Program-made: the position numbers and the translations under genes
Assembly: GCA_039707655.1 (NCBI GenBank)
Contig: CM077673.1
Location: 269,708,288-269,772,287 of the forward strand
From: Elymus sibiricus
Lineage: Eukaryota; Streptophyta; Magnoliopsida; Poales; Poaceae
Direction: 5' to 3'
Length of the DNA: 64,000 nucleotides
The notes under the pieces: model-generated
What the model was told of the DNA's origin: nothing
What the model saw: the letters and a program-made list of their open reading frames with translations, nothing else
Databases searched by the model: none
Part shown: positions 1-11,349 of the stretch, piece by piece
Numbering within the stretch: the first letter of the stretch is position 1
Layout: every line of letters begins with the position of its first letter

Positions 1-59
1 CCAGCCAGTCCCGTTCGGAGGCCAGTTCATCCCTCTTCTGCTGAATTGGGGTCAGCTCC

Positions 60-2755
60 TCTGCGAAAAACCCAACATGAGTTACTCAAATGCGGAAGAC
101 CCGGGCCGACTGCCAAGCAGCCGGCCCGACTCTTGGGGGCTACACCCAATGGGTGCGCTCGCGCGCCCCCACTGGAATAAGCATACCTTGCGCCTTCTTC
201 AGCTCCTCCTGGACCTGATAGAAGCCGACCTTGCCGCGGTTGTGGATGGCAACCGCCTCATCAAAGAGCGCCTGCCGCCTGGCGTTCTCTGCCTGATCCG
301 CGCCAAGAGACAAGATGTTAGACAAAAAAGAGATAGATCCGGCCCGGTTGCCGTGCAGCCGAGCAGCCGGCCCGAATCTCGGGGGCTACACCCAGTGGGT
401 GCGCTTGCGCGCCTCCACTGAAAGTTCAACGCAAGACAAAAGAATCTCACCTCCACGCGCCGAAAATTGCTTTCGGCGGCCTCCGCGAACCTAGCCAGCC
501 CCTCACGGCAGTGCGCCATGAGGTGGCCTGGCTCCCTAGGCGCAAGGGCCTGGTCGCTGGCTGGTGGGGCCAGGACGACCGGGACAAGGGCCGGCGCCTT
601 CCAGTCCCGGATCACGTCAAGCATGGTCCTCCTCGACCGACTCGACCCACCACTCGACCCGGTGTCCGCCATGGCGGAAGCCGGCGGAAGGTTGGTGGTA
701 ACCACCAGGGCTCGGGAGCTGGTCCCGGGCCCCTCTATGACCGGCACGGCCGGCTCCACCACCTGCCGGACTGGCTCGACAGCCGGCTGGGCCGGCTCGC
801 TCCTCCCGCCAACCGCCGTCTCCGGTGCCGCCTCCGGCACGGTTGGAGCGACGGGCTTGTCTGCCGCGGTCGGCTCGACGGTGGGTGGGGTCACGACCGT
901 CTCCTCAGCCGGCTCAGGCACCGCCCCCACCGGCCGGGCCACCTCCGCCAAGGGCGGAGCCGTGGCCGTCTCCTCAACCGGCTCTCGCGGCTCGCTCGAT
1001 GGAGGCCTCGACATCCGTGTCGATTCCACCGCCGAGTCCGTCGCGCGCGCCGGGTCTGCGGGCCGCCTCTGCCTCCCGTCGCTGGAGGCCCCCGAACGCG
1101 AGGGCACGCCCTTCGCCCCTGCCTTCGCGGCTCGCATTTCTGTGAGCCTCCTCTTCTCCTCCCGCACCGTGGCCACGTGCTCCTGGGCCTGCAGGCTGGT
1201 GGCATCCACCGGGTCGGCGGTCGACTCCATGTCATGGAGCTCGATGGCGTCCCTAGAGTAGACAAAAGATGGGCCCTCAGGCGCTCGCCGGCTTGAAGAC
1301 TCGAAAAGAAAAAACCCACAAGAAAAAGGAAAAAGTACTCACCCGACGACGATGGGAAGGGCCCGCCTGGCCCGAGGCGGCGGCATCGCAACGGCCGCTC
1401 GCACTCTCTTGCGAGCCGGCGGCTGTGTCGACGGCTCTCCCGAGGCCGGCCTCTTCTCCCACCGGGAGGCCTCGCCCGTCTGGCCACGAGCCGGCTGCTC
1501 CTCGCTCCGTCCGCGTGGTCCCCGCCGAGCTGTGGGGGGAGGCGCGTCCAAGACCCAGACATCATCATCATCATCATCGTCGTCAGTACAATCTTTGATC
1601 GAGGGTCCGGAGGGGAACTCACCAGCCGCTCTGGACCCGCCGGCTCCCGGGTCGCCCATCGCCCCGTCCGCATCAACCTCTCCCAAGGAGTCGACCCCCT
1701 CCTCGACGCCGCCTCCCAGCTCGAAGTCCTCCGGGTCGGAATCGGCACGTTCCGCCTGGAATATCTGGGGGTGCGGGCCGTCCGGCGTGTTCTTTCGAAC
1801 AAAGTGCTGCGGTCAGCACGATGTGTGAGCGCGGGGGACGGCTGGAGAAACACAGAAGAGAAGGAAACCACCTCGACGGGGCGTACCAGGGGCGCCGGGT
1901 CGTGCCGGCTATACGGCATCTTGCCGAAGTGCCAGGTCCCCGGGTTCAGCTTGAAGTTGGTGACGGCGTTCACTCGCTTCACCACCTGGGATGTCGTCAG
2001 CTCGAAGGTGGACAGCCGGTAGGGGTCCCGTCGTCCCGACATGTCGCAGATCTGGTGCGGCCTCTACTGCAGGGGCAGCACCCGGCGATCGATGAAGGCG
2101 GCCACCAGATCGGTCGCAACCAGCCCCTCCCCGCTCCTCATGGTCTGGAGCCGGCCCAGCATTCCGACCAGATCTCCGGGCGGCCCGTCGGCCGTCCAGT
2201 TCACCCCCGAGGACGGGGCGTTGACGAAGGCTGGCAGCCGGATGTAGTCCCGCGCCGGGTCGACGTTCTTCACGTAGAAGAACGTCCGGTTCCATTTCTT
2301 GACGGACTCGATGAGGGTGATGCGGGGGAATAGCGGGCCACGGACGCATACCACCGCGCCCCCGCAGGCATACGCCTCGTCGTTGTTCTTCAAGGCCTTG
2401 AGGTAGAAAAGCTTCCTCCACAACTCCACAAAGGGGAGAAGTCCGAGGTAGCCCTCGCAAAGAGTTACGAAGCTCGATAGTTGAAGAATGGAATTGGGCC
2501 CGAGGTGGTGCGGCTAGAGATCAAGGTGTCCATGAAGAGGCGGAAGAACTGGCTCACCGGCAGGCCGAAGCCGCGCGAGAAGTGCCAGGCGAACACCACG
2601 AACTCCCCCTCCTCGGGCTCGGGCACCACCTCGCTGCCCGGCGGACGGGCGGCGACGCGGTCCTCCGACGGCAGCATGCGGGCACGACGGAGGTGCTGGA
2701 TGTCCTCCGCGGTGATGACGGAGCCGTCCCAGCTGCCGGAAGGTCCGACGGCCAT
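60..2755 (-). pseudogene. T1 antisense gene: 'putative gypsy-type transposon' (Transposase_28-like) protein, broken
   Basis: Reading leftwards from ATG 2755, the first ~230 codons match the plant Transposase_28 / 'putative gypsy-type transposon' family: an acidic EEGEFVVFAWHFSRGFGLP block (2624-2568), then LCEGYLGL, then WNRTFFYVKN (about 2295-2265). Function is unknown for the family. A frameshift near 2500 and an in-frame stop at 2064-2066 break it. Downstream are an acidic run of aspartates encoded by the ATC/GTC repeat at 1561-1584, a proline/alanine-rich exon (1230-440) and a coiled-coil-like exon (about 290-190, ALFDEAVAIHNRGKVGFYQV). GT...AG introns fit 439-300 and 188-65 on the minus strand. 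The gene is spliced, non-functional as it stands, and opposite in direction to the retrotransposon. Confidence 0.65.
1561..1584. repeat. (ATC/GTC)n microsatellite
   Basis: Eight trinucleotide units, ATC then GTC. On the minus strand it encodes a run of aspartates inside the T1 antisense gene. Confidence 0.85.
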
Positions 2756-2883
2756 CTCCGAGGCAATCGAACGCGAAGAAACAGGCGAGCGGAGTGGCAG
2801 CGCGAGCCGAAGTGATGGACTGCGAGAGGAGGAAGACGATGGGGTGAGGGGTGCAAAAACAGCCTCCGCCCCTCCCCCTCCCC

Positions 2884-2893
2884 TTATAAATAA
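2884..2893 (-). promoter_or_regulatory. TATA-like element of the T1 antisense gene
   Basis: A nearly palindromic TTATAAATAA lies about 130 bp upstream of the ATG at 2755. On the minus strand it reads TTATTTATAAGG. The position fits a core promoter for the antisense gene. T2 and T3 have similar elements in the equivalent place. Confidence 0.5.
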
Positions 2894-3365
2894 GGGGGCG
2901 ACACCCGGGGGACGTGGGGATTAACTGTGCCCACTCCCCCGAGGAATCCACGGGACGTGGGCACTGCGGGCCGCGGCCGTTGGGGTCCGGGCACAGAGAA
3001 TCCCTGCCTGCGGCCCGAGGCCTACCGGGCTAGGCCCGTGGCCTACCAGGCTAGGCCCAGGGCGACGTCCCGTCGAGCCCCCAGGTGCGGGGCCCTCCGC
3101 ATCATTGCGCTCCGTGTGCCGCACCGCGGTCCGGCACGGGACCCGAAGCGGCGCGACAGGACCCGAGGCGGCGGGAGCGGTTGCCGACGTGGCCGGTCGA
3201 TCGATCCCGCGCGATAGGCAGACGCCGCCGGATAAAGCCGCCGCCCCCCCCCCCCCCCCCGGTCAGAAGGACGCGGGCCCACGCCGGCTTCGGGGACTAC
3301 TGACGGGGTTATTACCCCTAGGTATGCCAAGATAGGGGAGTTCAAGCCCCTTTCAGAAAAAACTA

Positions 3366-3510
3366 TACGGCCGGCTGGTCCACGACCGGCTGGCGAATGG
3401 CCGGCTGGCCCACGGCCGGCTGGCCCACGGCCGGCTGGCCCACGGCCGGCTGGTCCATGGCCGGCTGACCCCCTGGCCGGCTGGCCCGCGGCCGGCTGGA
3501 CAGGAGCCGG
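3366..3510. repeat. Tandem ~20-bp repeat (GGCCGGCTGGCCCAC core) in the T1 LTR
   Basis: About eight or nine imperfect copies of a 15-20 bp unit built on GGCCGGCTGG, with some degenerate units (GACCGGCTGG). It lies in the U3 part of the LTR, about 540 bp before the TATA box. Confidence 0.85.
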
Positions 3511-4048
3511 CCGCCTAGCCCTTGGCCAGGCGCAATCGGCCGCCCCGCGGCCGGCCCTCCCGCTGACCTCTGGACGGGCAGGGCCCGTCCCCTCCTACTG
3601 CGACCAAGTACACCGACAAGACGCGACCCCCACGATGGGTTCCGGTGTGGCTACAGCGACCGCTGACGCGTGGACACGGGTGGGTACAGTCCGGGCGGTC
3701 GTACCGCTGACCATCCTCGATCGAGACCCGACGGGGCGACAGTGCCGCCACGCCGCCGTCCACTCCATTACCTGCCCCGGCGTGGCTACAGCGCAGCCGG
3801 TTGTACCGCTGACTTCGGCCGGCAGGCGCAAGACGACGCCGCACGGGGTGGCCCGTCTCGTGGCAGGTAGGCACGGGCCAATAGAAGAGCCGGCTGGCGG
3901 GCCCCAGTTAGCGATGGGACCGCGCAGCCGGCGGGCCCTACGGGCGACAAGACGACCCAGCCGGCGGCCCCCCTGGCTGGCTGGAGAGGCTGCCAGCCGG
4001 GTCCCCCCTTTTAGTACCTTAAGAATATTGTAAGCCGGGGGGTTGGCC

Positions 4049-4055
4049 TATAAAA
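4049..4055 (+). promoter_or_regulatory. T1 LTR TATA box
   Basis: TATAAAA in the context GGCCTATAAAACCCCC, about 340 bp before the LTR end. This is the likely core promoter of the LTR transcript. Confidence 0.6.
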
Positions 4056-4428
4056 CCCCCCGAGGCCCCCATGCATCGGGCAGGCAAGCACGGAGGCATT
4101 CGCCACCATCTTACACTCCCACTCCCACGTAGCAAGGAAAGAAGAGCCAGCTGCTCCTTCTTCTTCCTCTAGACAAACAGCTCAAGGAGCACCATTGTAA
4201 CACCAAACACCCATCAACTAGACAAGCAGGACTAGGGGTGTTACCTCCCACGGAGGGCCCCGAACCTGGGTACATCGTGTGTCCCTCACCGCTTGTGCCC
4301 AATCCTGCTCCCGGAGCCCGCCGGCGTCCTTCGGCCCCAACCACTCTCGATAAGCCACCCCCTGGCATCTGTTGTGAGAAAACGACGACAACACTACTCT
4401 AAGTTACTCCCCACTATAACTAGCCTAA

Positions 4429-4734
4429 GACCCTTTCCAGTGATCCACCGTGTACGGGTGCTAAGCATGTCACATAGAAAAAAAATGATGTGGCAAATCA
4501 ATTAAGGAGGAAAAAGAGCACTTTTATGACCGAGGAAGAACCAATGCCAAGCACCCGGACCTATGCAACAATTAAATGAAGGAAGTTTAACCTATGCATG
4601 AAAGAGTTTGGTTGTCAAGTAATTAAACAAAGAAAGCTTAGCAAGAACAAGCTAAGCACATATGCATTAGGGACTTTAGTTGCTAAACACTTTAATGCCT
4701 TAGCACGATCTAAGCACTCGCATTGGAAGAGGTC
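4429..4734. mobile_element. Tourist-like MITE (306 bp) with TAA target duplication
   Basis: The left end GACCCTTTCCAGTG and the reverse complement of the right end, GACCTCTTCCAATG, form imperfect terminal inverted repeats. The similarity continues inward to a shared GTGCTAAG motif. TAA flanks both sides (4426-4428 and 4735-4737), the duplication size and sequence used by PIF/Harbinger elements. No coding capacity. The short stretch 4391-4425 between it and the T1 LTR is unassigned. Confidence 0.55.
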
Positions 4735-4737
4735 TAA

Positions 4738-5286
4738 GGGCATATTCAACGTTGTCTCGGGCACACTATTCGTCTGTAATCCGGACTCGTTTAAAGACAT
4801 GAATATGGGAGCCGGGCATCCAACATTGTCCTCAAATGTTTGACATCCTTTTCTAAGTCTGCCGCACTCAAAATAATAGCATATCGAAACTTCTATAAGT
4901 AAAAAAATATTCAAATGCGAGACTTGTTCAAATGTAAATATTACAATTCAACTAAATTTTGAAATAAAATAGTAAAAACGTAAATTCTACTTGCATGTAT
5001 GTTCTAATTGTCCCTTTAAACGCCCACGTATGTTCAATCAGATATTTCTTAAGTTGCTCATCAGTTGTTTGATGTGGAATTTTATTTATGCATTTGGACA
5101 AACTCATTAAACATGGCCGGATTTTGAAAGTTGGGTAGGATCACTCATGTTTCAAATTCTAGACCTCTGGCAGCATCTTCACCTCATCCTCCATGGTCAT
5201 GTTGTGCATGATCACACAACATGTCAACACCACCCACAAGGTCTTCAGATCTCATATTGTCAATGTCTAAATACCAGACATTGGGT
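4738..5286 (-). mobile_element. PIF/Harbinger transposon fragment
   Basis: It begins with GGGCATATTCAACG, which resembles Triticeae Harbinger terminal repeats, directly after a TAA. The minus strand at about 4985-5250 encodes the C-terminus of a HARBI1-type DDE transposase (see next entry). The rest of the transposase and the second element is missing; the fragment stops where the T3 LTR starts, at about 5287. Confidence 0.55.
4985..5250 (-). pseudogene. Harbinger transposase C-terminal fragment
   Basis: The minus-strand translation across 5240-5165 gives VVLTCCVIMHNMTMEDE, the conserved C-terminal block of PIF/Harbinger transposases, whose usual form is close to CVILHNMIVEDE. Further left it reads EQLKKYLIEHTW (about 5070-5035), matching the family's final helix. 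The catalytic DDE residues lie N-terminal to this and are absent, so the fragment cannot be active. It is too short for a long ORF and was found by translating the strand directly. Confidence 0.6.
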
Positions 5287-5906
5287 TGTCGACTGCAACC
5301 CTTTGTGAGTTCGGCCAGGGAACTGAACACGCCTAGCTTCCTAAGTCATGAACGATCGAGAGAAGGAGAACGAGGAATCGTACACGCTGGAGTACCCAGG
5401 TTCAGGCCACCATGTTGGTTTAATACGCTACTCTTGCTTTGTGTTCGATATTTCAATGGTAGTTGGCGATAATGTGTATGTTTTCTTGTCCATGAATCCC
5501 CCCCTTTGTGGGTCCATAGCCTCCCCCTATTTATACAGCTTCTTGATGGCCCTTGTGTGGATCCTCATTGGTCGAATATAACATAGGGTAGACTAGATCA
5601 GCTCGTACTGACACGGTATGGTCTCTTGTCGCACGCCTGTACACGCAGTGATGATGGCTGCCGGAGTAGCATATTGTACCGTGGACATACCCCTGCATCC
5701 CTGCTCTGCAGAGTTGGTAGTGTCAGGGTAATGCTCATGTAGCAACGTTGGGAGCAGGTAAACCGCGCTATTGTCACTGTGGGTGATCTCACCCCAACGG
5801 GGGTCTTGTCGGAGCCCATGCGTGTCGATCGGTCATTCACCTCCCGTCCTTCTGCTGACGCCCGCAACAATGAACGAGGAGTGGGATATCATCCCTCTAT
5901 CCGACA
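5287..5906 (-). repeat. T3 probable 3' LTR (~620 bp)
   Basis: On the minus strand it would start TGTCGGATAGAGGGATGATA and end AGTCGACA. A minus-strand TATAAATAGG lies at about 5524-5533. The start resembles the T1 and T2 LTR starts (TGACGGGG and TGTTGGGG, each with a nearby ATATCCC-like tract). Boundaries are inferred because the partner LTR is missing. Confidence 0.45.
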
Positions 5907-6436
5907 GTGGGATTTCCGCTCTCTTGACGGACTCAACCACGCATAGGCACAGCTTCCCGGGAGGCCCCGTGAGGCGCTTCCCGGGCTAGCCAGGCTCCGT
6001 CGCCTTTCGAACTGCTCTTGTGGCTCACGCTATTACCCGTGGAACAACACGGGTTCTTCAGGGATTATCCTTTGGACTGGGCCAAGCCGCGGGGCCATCG
6101 TCAAGGCCCAAAGCCCCAGGCCTGTAGTACCCCGATTTTGTTTAGGCCGACGGTAGCCCTTGGCCCCGTCGCCCGTCTGTGCAGCTGGTGCGCACGATAG
6201 GGGAGATGGGACCAAGCTGTTCCAGGGTCTTACGCATGGAGGCCGGCAGTGGGCCTAGCACTGACCACTTTTACCTCCATCGCATTTACAGTGCCTTCGT
6301 GGGCGGCCTTGTTAGACGAAAAAAATGGGGACTCCTCGATTCCCGCCCCACGTCTGTAGCACGCCCTCAAGAGTAAAGAAATGTGGGCGGTCACGGCCGA
6401 GAGGCGGGCGGTTTTCCTTCCGTCTGTCCCTTGGGT

Positions 6437-6444
6437 TATAAATA
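6437..6444 (+). promoter_or_regulatory. TATA box of the T3 antisense gene
   Basis: TATAAATA in the context GGGTTATAAATAGGG, about 120 bp upstream of the ATG at 6559, followed by a C/T-rich leader. A canonical plant core promoter placed for the antisense gene. Confidence 0.6.
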
Positions 6445-6558
6445 GGGAAATCCGAGACACACCCCATCTGTCCCATCGTCTTCATCCTCCTGCTTCTTCT
6501 TATTCTAGTTGCTTCCGTGCTCTCCATTGTTTCCCATTCCTTCACAAATCTCTCCTCC

Positions 6559-7136
6559 ATGGCATCACGTAGGACTGGTTTTGTCGCAAACAAGGGAAAG
6601 GGGAATGAGGAGGCGGTTTCACTGTAGCCGACGCCAACCCTATACGGGTCGGAGTACTTGGACGGAGACAACGTGCAGGCCCTCAGCTTCCTGGTCGCGA
6701 GCATAACAATGAGTGGGGGACGATGATGTTGTGATCAGCGGGAAGCCGGGACGTGGAGGAAGGCATGGTGCTCATATTCGTCAACTTCCTTCCCGCTGGT
6801 TTGGAGCCCCCCTTCTCCAACTTCTTCCTCACGGTGCTGGAGCACTACTAGTTGCACATGCTACACCTTCACCCGAACACGGTGTTAGTGTTGGCGATCT
6901 TTGCCCACCTGTGCGAGGGGTTCGTCGGGGTGTGGCCATCGTTGGAATTTTTCCGGCATTTTTATTCTCCTCGCTTGAGCTCCAGGGACAACCAGACTTC
7001 TGGTTGTGTGACTTTCCGCCTTGCTGGGAAGAAAGAGGAGGAGAGCTACATCTCCGCGAAGCTTTATTCCCATGTGAGGGAGTGGCGTCAGAGCTGGCTG
7101 CTCATCAAGGCTTTGCGGGGCTCTCCCTTGCTTTAG
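6559..7136 (+). pseudogene. T3 antisense gene: Transposase_28-like, broken
   Basis: The ATG at 6559 opens a frame that stops at 6625. The family signature resumes in other frames: VFVNFLPAGLEPPF-type sequence near 6775-6815, then LHLHPNTVLVLAIFAHLCEG (about 6860-6920) and a charged C-terminal half up to 7136. The block ...NFFLTVLEHY-x-LHPNTVLVLAIFAHLCEGFVGVWP aligns with the core of the 'putative gypsy-type transposon' family, also present in T1 and T2. At least one stop and two frameshifts make it a pseudogene. It ends where the next element starts. Confidence 0.6.
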
Positions 7137-7189
7137 GAACTGACGGCTGACGGAGTGAATTCGTTCCAGATCCCTCATAGGGGTCCAAG

Positions 7190-8542
7190 TGTTGAGAAAC
7201 GTAGTAGAAAACAAAAAAATGCCCTACGATCAACCAGGAACACTATGAAGATACAATAATGCTTAGGATCGGATAGTTACCAACTTCGAGTAGCAGCAGA
7301 AGAAGATTAGTTGGTGTAGATCGTAGATGAAGTCCCTTGAACCGTAGATGAACAATCCCGCGAACCGCTCATGAACGATCCCTCGAACTGAAGACTGAAA
7401 GCACGACCTCTCTACTTGGTTGCAAGTGTACGGTATTCATGATCCGACAGCGCTTCATCATCCAGAGCTAATCATCGCCGGAGGATTAGAGGGAGGAGAT
7501 TAGAACCACATTGGGCTTCTAATTATGAGGATTAGAGGATCTAGACCTAGCTCTAATTGATCAACTAGAACTAGAACTAGAGGACTAGAGGAAACTCCAA
7601 TAGGTGTGTGTCCAAAAGAGGTGAAATCCTCTAGTATATATAGGTGGGAGGGGAGAGGAGGGGCAACCACCAAGGAGGGAAAGTCCCTCTTTGGTGCGCC
7701 GACCAAATGGGCTGAGGAGGAGTCCTCCCCCACTCCAGTTCGGCCTCCCCACTTGGAAAAGTGGGGAGCCTTCCCTATTGCGCCATGGTGACCCAATTCC
7801 CTTTCCAGTACTTGGCCTTTTAACGCCCGTTGATATTAAATTCAATAGAAAAATGTTCTAAATATTTTCAAACCCTTTTATATATAATTTAACAGCCCCA
7901 GAAACATTTCCACCTATATATACTTATTGGTAATACCCGATATTACCCGATACTCTCTGAAACCCTTCCGGTGACGCCAAAACGCTTCCGGATCCTCTCG
8001 AAAATATTCCGAATATTAATGAAACAATTCCACAAACAAATCCTCGATAATATTTTCCTACTAGCACTCATCGTATCTTGATTACCTTAAGCTTGTGACC
8101 GCGTAGGTTCGGTAACTCATAGACATGACCGAAACTCCTTCGTTCAATGACCAATAGCGGAACCGTGGACGTCCATATTGATCCCTACGAGTACACAAAT
8201 GATATTAGAGTGAACCATTGCTTACCATGTGAAATTCCCTTTGCTTTGCGATACTTTACAAGACCCGAAAATCATTATCCTCTTGAGCCACTCACATGCT
8301 CATTATACCGTTATTCTTGTTACCGTTTTTTCTTCTTTCTCATTGATGTGTTCTGGCATCCCCGTAACATAGTCACTTGTGTCTGGCCAGACGATGATGG
8401 ACGCCGTCACACCGAGAGGGCCCTAAGAATATCTCTCTATTGTCAGAGGAGAAAATCCTACTCTTGAGCTATCTAGTCCCTTGTCAAACTTTCTGATGAA
8501 CCTGTAAGTTGTCATTATGATCACCTAGTTACAGATGACGTT
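7190..8542. repeat. Partial LTR-like sequence, family not identified
   Basis: It starts TGTTGAGAAACGTAGTAG, typical of several Triticeae LTRs (TGTTGGGGAACG type), directly against T3. A TATATATAGG lies at about 7637. No coding region is supported; the apparent frames at 7500-7850 are low-complexity. The right end is cut by the next LTR-like start at 8543. It could be a truncated solo LTR; orientation is uncertain. Confidence 0.5.
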
Positions 8543-9204
8543 TGTCACAACCCAAATTTCCCCTTAATCTTGGTTGTGAAACTAGAAGAATATGCATTCA
8601 CAATTTGTCTTTGTATATTTGGTTTTGAAGCCAACAAGGCCAACATTGAATTCAAACCACCATTTGAATTCAAAGGAAAGCCATGAAAGCCTCACCCTAA
8701 AAATTCTTTTCAAAATTTGCATTAGGGCAGGAAAGAAATTTCCTAAAGATTATATATGCCATCTTTTATTTGAGTGAACCAAAGTTTGAAAATAAATTAT
8801 TTTAGACAAATAAACTATAAGTAAAACTCTGGAAAATAAAAACAGAATAGATCATTAGAAAATGCAAATTCAAACTATTCAAATAGGCCCACTAGGTATA
8901 ATGATATTTTAGTGAGAAAAATACTTTGGAAATGTTCATCAATTCATAAATATTGCCAAGACAATTTTAAAAACTATTTTCTTTTTGAAGAAATTTTAAA
9001 TTCTTTTTATAAAATGAAAAACATAGAGCAGAAAGAAAACATAAAAGAAAATGGAAAGAGAAAATGGAAAAGGAAAACAAAAAGGAAAAGGGCCAGCCAA
9101 CCACCTAACCAGGCCGGCCCACTAACCAGCTAGCCAGCCCGCGCTCGCCCGCACTCTCTCTCTCCTCTCACTGACAGGCGGGTCTCGCCCGTCAGATTCG
9201 TCAT
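8543..9204. repeat. Second partial LTR-like sequence, family not identified
   Basis: It starts TGTCACAACCCAAATTTCCC and ends where the S LTR starts. It is AT-rich for about 500 bp, then has a GC-rich end (9090-9200) with CTCTCT repeats. No gene is seen. If it is an LTR, the S insertion at 9205 interrupted it. Confidence 0.45.
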
Positions 9205-9438
9205 TGATACGTCTCCGTCGTATCTACTTTTCCTCACACTTTTGCCCTTGTTTTGGACTCTAATTTGCATGATTTGAATGAAACTAACCCAGACTGACGC
9301 TGTTTTCAGCAGAACTACCATGGTGTTATTTTTGTGCAGAAATAAAAGTTCTCGGAATTGGACAAAACTTTTTGGAGATTTATTTTACAATAAATAAAAA
9401 ATACTGGAGCCAAGAACCACCGGAGGGGAGCCATGGCT

Positions 9439-9497
9439 GGGCATGATACACCAGGGCGCACCAGCCCCCCCAGGCGCGCCCTGGTGGGTTTTGCCCA
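9439..9497. repeat. GC-rich hairpin P1 (S LTR)
   Basis: Inverted arms CACCAGGGCGCACC and GGCGCGCCCTGGTG around a short C-rich loop, extended outward by GGGCA/TGCCC. First of nine related hairpins in the window. Confidence 0.8.
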
Positions 9498-9529
9498 CCT
9501 CGGGGCCCCACTGACCCTAATACTGACGC

Positions 9530-9536
9530 TATAAAA
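9530..9536 (+). promoter_or_regulatory. S LTR TATA box
   Basis: TATAAAA in GACGCTATAAAATCC, about 33 bp after hairpin P1. Confidence 0.65.
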
Positions 9537-10536
9537 TCCTATTTTTGGAGAAAAAAATCAGAGAGAAAGTTTCATCGCGTTTTACGATACGCAGTCGCCG
9601 CCACCTCCTGTTCTTCCTCGGGAGGCTAGATCTGGAGCCCGTTTGGGGCTCCGGAGAGGGGGATCTTCGGTCTTTGTCAGCATCAACCCTTCTCCATCGC
9701 CAATTCCATGATGCTCCCCACCGGGAGTGAGTAATTCCTTTGTAGGCTTGCTAGTCGATGAGGAGTTGGATGAGATTCATCATGTAATCGAGTTAGTTTT
9801 GTTAGGGCTTGATCCCTAGTATCCACTATGTTCTGAGATTGATGTTGCTATGACTTTGCCATGCTTAATGCTTGTCATTAGGGCCCGAGTGCCATGATTT
9901 TAGATCTAAACCATTTATGTTATCACCATTATATATATGTTCTTGATTCGATCTTGCTAGTCATACGCACCTATTACGTGTTATGATCTGTAAACCCCGG
10001 AGTGACAATAGTCGGGATACTTTCCGGTGATGACCGTAGTTTGAGGAGTTCATGTATTCATCGTGTGTTAATGCTCTGTTCTGTTTCTCTATTAAAAGGA
10101 GGCCTTAATATCCCTTAGTATCCTTATGGACCCCCTGCCATGAGAGGGTAGGACAAAAGATGTCATGCAAGTTCTTTTCCATAAGCATGTATGACTATTT
10201 ACGGAATACATGCCTACATTACATTTATGAACTGGAGCTAGTCCTTTGTCGCCCTAGGTTATGACTGTTATATGATGAATATCATCCAATGAGTTCACCG
10301 ATCCAGTGCCTACGAGTTTTCCACATATTGTTCTTGCTGAATTACTATTGTTGTTGTTACTGCTCCAACTGCTACAAAACTATTGATACCACTGCTACCG
10401 TTACTGTTACTGCTACTACTGCTATCCAAACTATCATACTACTGTGCTACTGATAACTCTGCTGCAGATATTTAATGTCCAGGTCTGGTTGAATTGACAA
10501 CTCAACTGCTAATACTCTCAAATATTCTTTGGCTCC

Positions 10537-11074
10537 TGTCGTGGTTTTGTCACGGCAGATGTCCGAAGACTTAGGTTCGAGGCCATCGCTAAGGCGATGG
10601 ACTCAAAGGGGTTGATCGAGACGAGGGACACGAGTTTACCCAGGTTCAGCCCCTCCTGAAGAGGTAAAAGCCTACGTCCTGCTTGTGTTGTATTGATTGG
10701 AGTATCGATTACAAGGGAGCGGATTCGCCTGACCTAGTTCTCGATTGATTCGTTTCTGTCTAAGCCGCCCCAGGGTCTCACCTTTATAAAGGAGGTCAAG
10801 GCCCTGTGTTACACGAGTCTCAAACCGACTCACACAACGTATTCAATCCTGTCTCTAAGCCGCCTTGCCATCTTGGGCAAGCCGTCTCCGGGCGGCTTAA
10901 CCGCCCGGGTCTTCATACCATCTTCTGTCTGGGCCTTCTTCTTGGCCCGTCAGGTAAACCGCCATGCGGCCTGTCCTTCATCTTCCGGCCCACCTCATGG
11001 GTCTTGGCTACGAGCCGCCAGGTATGACCCGTCCCCTCCTGGGTGGGTCTTACCACGGGGTTATATCCCCAACA
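10537..11074 (-). repeat. T2 3' LTR (538 bp)
   Basis: In element orientation it starts TGTTGGGGATATAACCCC and ends CACGACA. It matches 23326-23863 with about 11 substitutions and no length difference. Confidence 0.92.
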
Positions 11075-11349
11075 TTAGGCCCCAGGTTGATTTGAGCCAG
11101 CTCATGTCAATCTTCAAACTCACTTGGCGGCGAGTGTCACATTGCTGTCCTCTGAAAAGAAAAACTGATAACCCGCCGTGACGTCATATCGAATATTCTG
11201 AAAAGATTCTGTGATGTTTGCAACGGATCCTCTCATTGAAAGGTCGGCCTGAAAATCGAGGCGCCCTCTTCGGTCAATCATCACTGTGCCTCCTCGACTT
11301 TCGCGCGCACTGTTGCCCTCCCATCTCATAAATAAGCAGACGGGGGCCC

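Larger units (their letters stand above)
1..4390 (+). mobile_element. T1: Tat-lineage Gypsy retrotransposon, 3' part (gag-pol lies left of the window)
   Basis: The 3' LTR (3301-4390) starts TGACGGGG and ends ACGACA. It is preceded by a purine-rich tract ending at 3300 (CTTCGGGGACTAC). The internal part seen here, 1-3300, holds only a minus-strand gene. That is the arrangement of the complete Tat element T2, where the antisense gene also lies between pol and the 3' LTR. Element orientation is therefore plus, and gag-pol should lie to the left. No target duplication can be tested. The GC-rich stretch 2930-3300 between the antisense promoter and the LTR has no gene; it contains a C-run at 3244-3259. 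Confidence 0.75.
3301..4390 (+). repeat. T1 3' LTR (1090 bp)
   Basis: It starts TGACGGGGTTATTACCCC and ends GAAAACGACGACA. CTATAAAAC at 4048-4056 is a good TATA box, and a purine-rich tract lies immediately upstream. The region upstream of the TATA box carries a tandem array (3366-3510). The partner 5' LTR is outside the window, so identity and age cannot be estimated. Confidence 0.75.
5287..7189 (-). mobile_element. T3: Tat-like Gypsy retrotransposon, 3' end only
   Basis: A probable 3' LTR (5287-5906) is followed on the right by a plus-strand antisense gene of the Transposase_28 type, the layout seen in T1 and T2 but mirrored. The element is therefore in minus orientation. It is cut at 7190 by an unrelated LTR-like sequence, so no gag or pol is present. 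The stretch 5907-6436 has no gene; it is GC-rich leader upstream of the antisense promoter. Confidence 0.55.
9205..10536 (+). repeat. S 5' LTR, first part
   Basis: It starts TGATACGTCTCCGTCGTATC, a start shared by abundant Triticeae Gypsy LTRs. Together with 23869-23948 it makes a 1412-bp LTR after removing the T2 insertion and one copy of its GCTCC duplication. It holds a GC-rich hairpin (9439-9497), a TATA box (9530) and a region of imperfect CTGCTACT trinucleotide-like repeats (about 10330-10465). Confidence 0.8.

Noticed and set aside
467..1296. Long plus-strand open frames in the GC-rich 5' part
   Set aside because: They overlap the T1 antisense gene exons on the other strand and have a composition-driven sequence without domain signal; they are shadows of that gene.
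3515..4033. Open frames on both strands inside the T1 LTR
   Set aside because: High GC makes stops rare; the region is LTR U3 with tandem repeats and no recognisable protein.
7500..7845. Short frames of about 60-98 codons
   Set aside because: Low-complexity translation of a GA/CT-rich LTR-like sequence; no start context or family signal.
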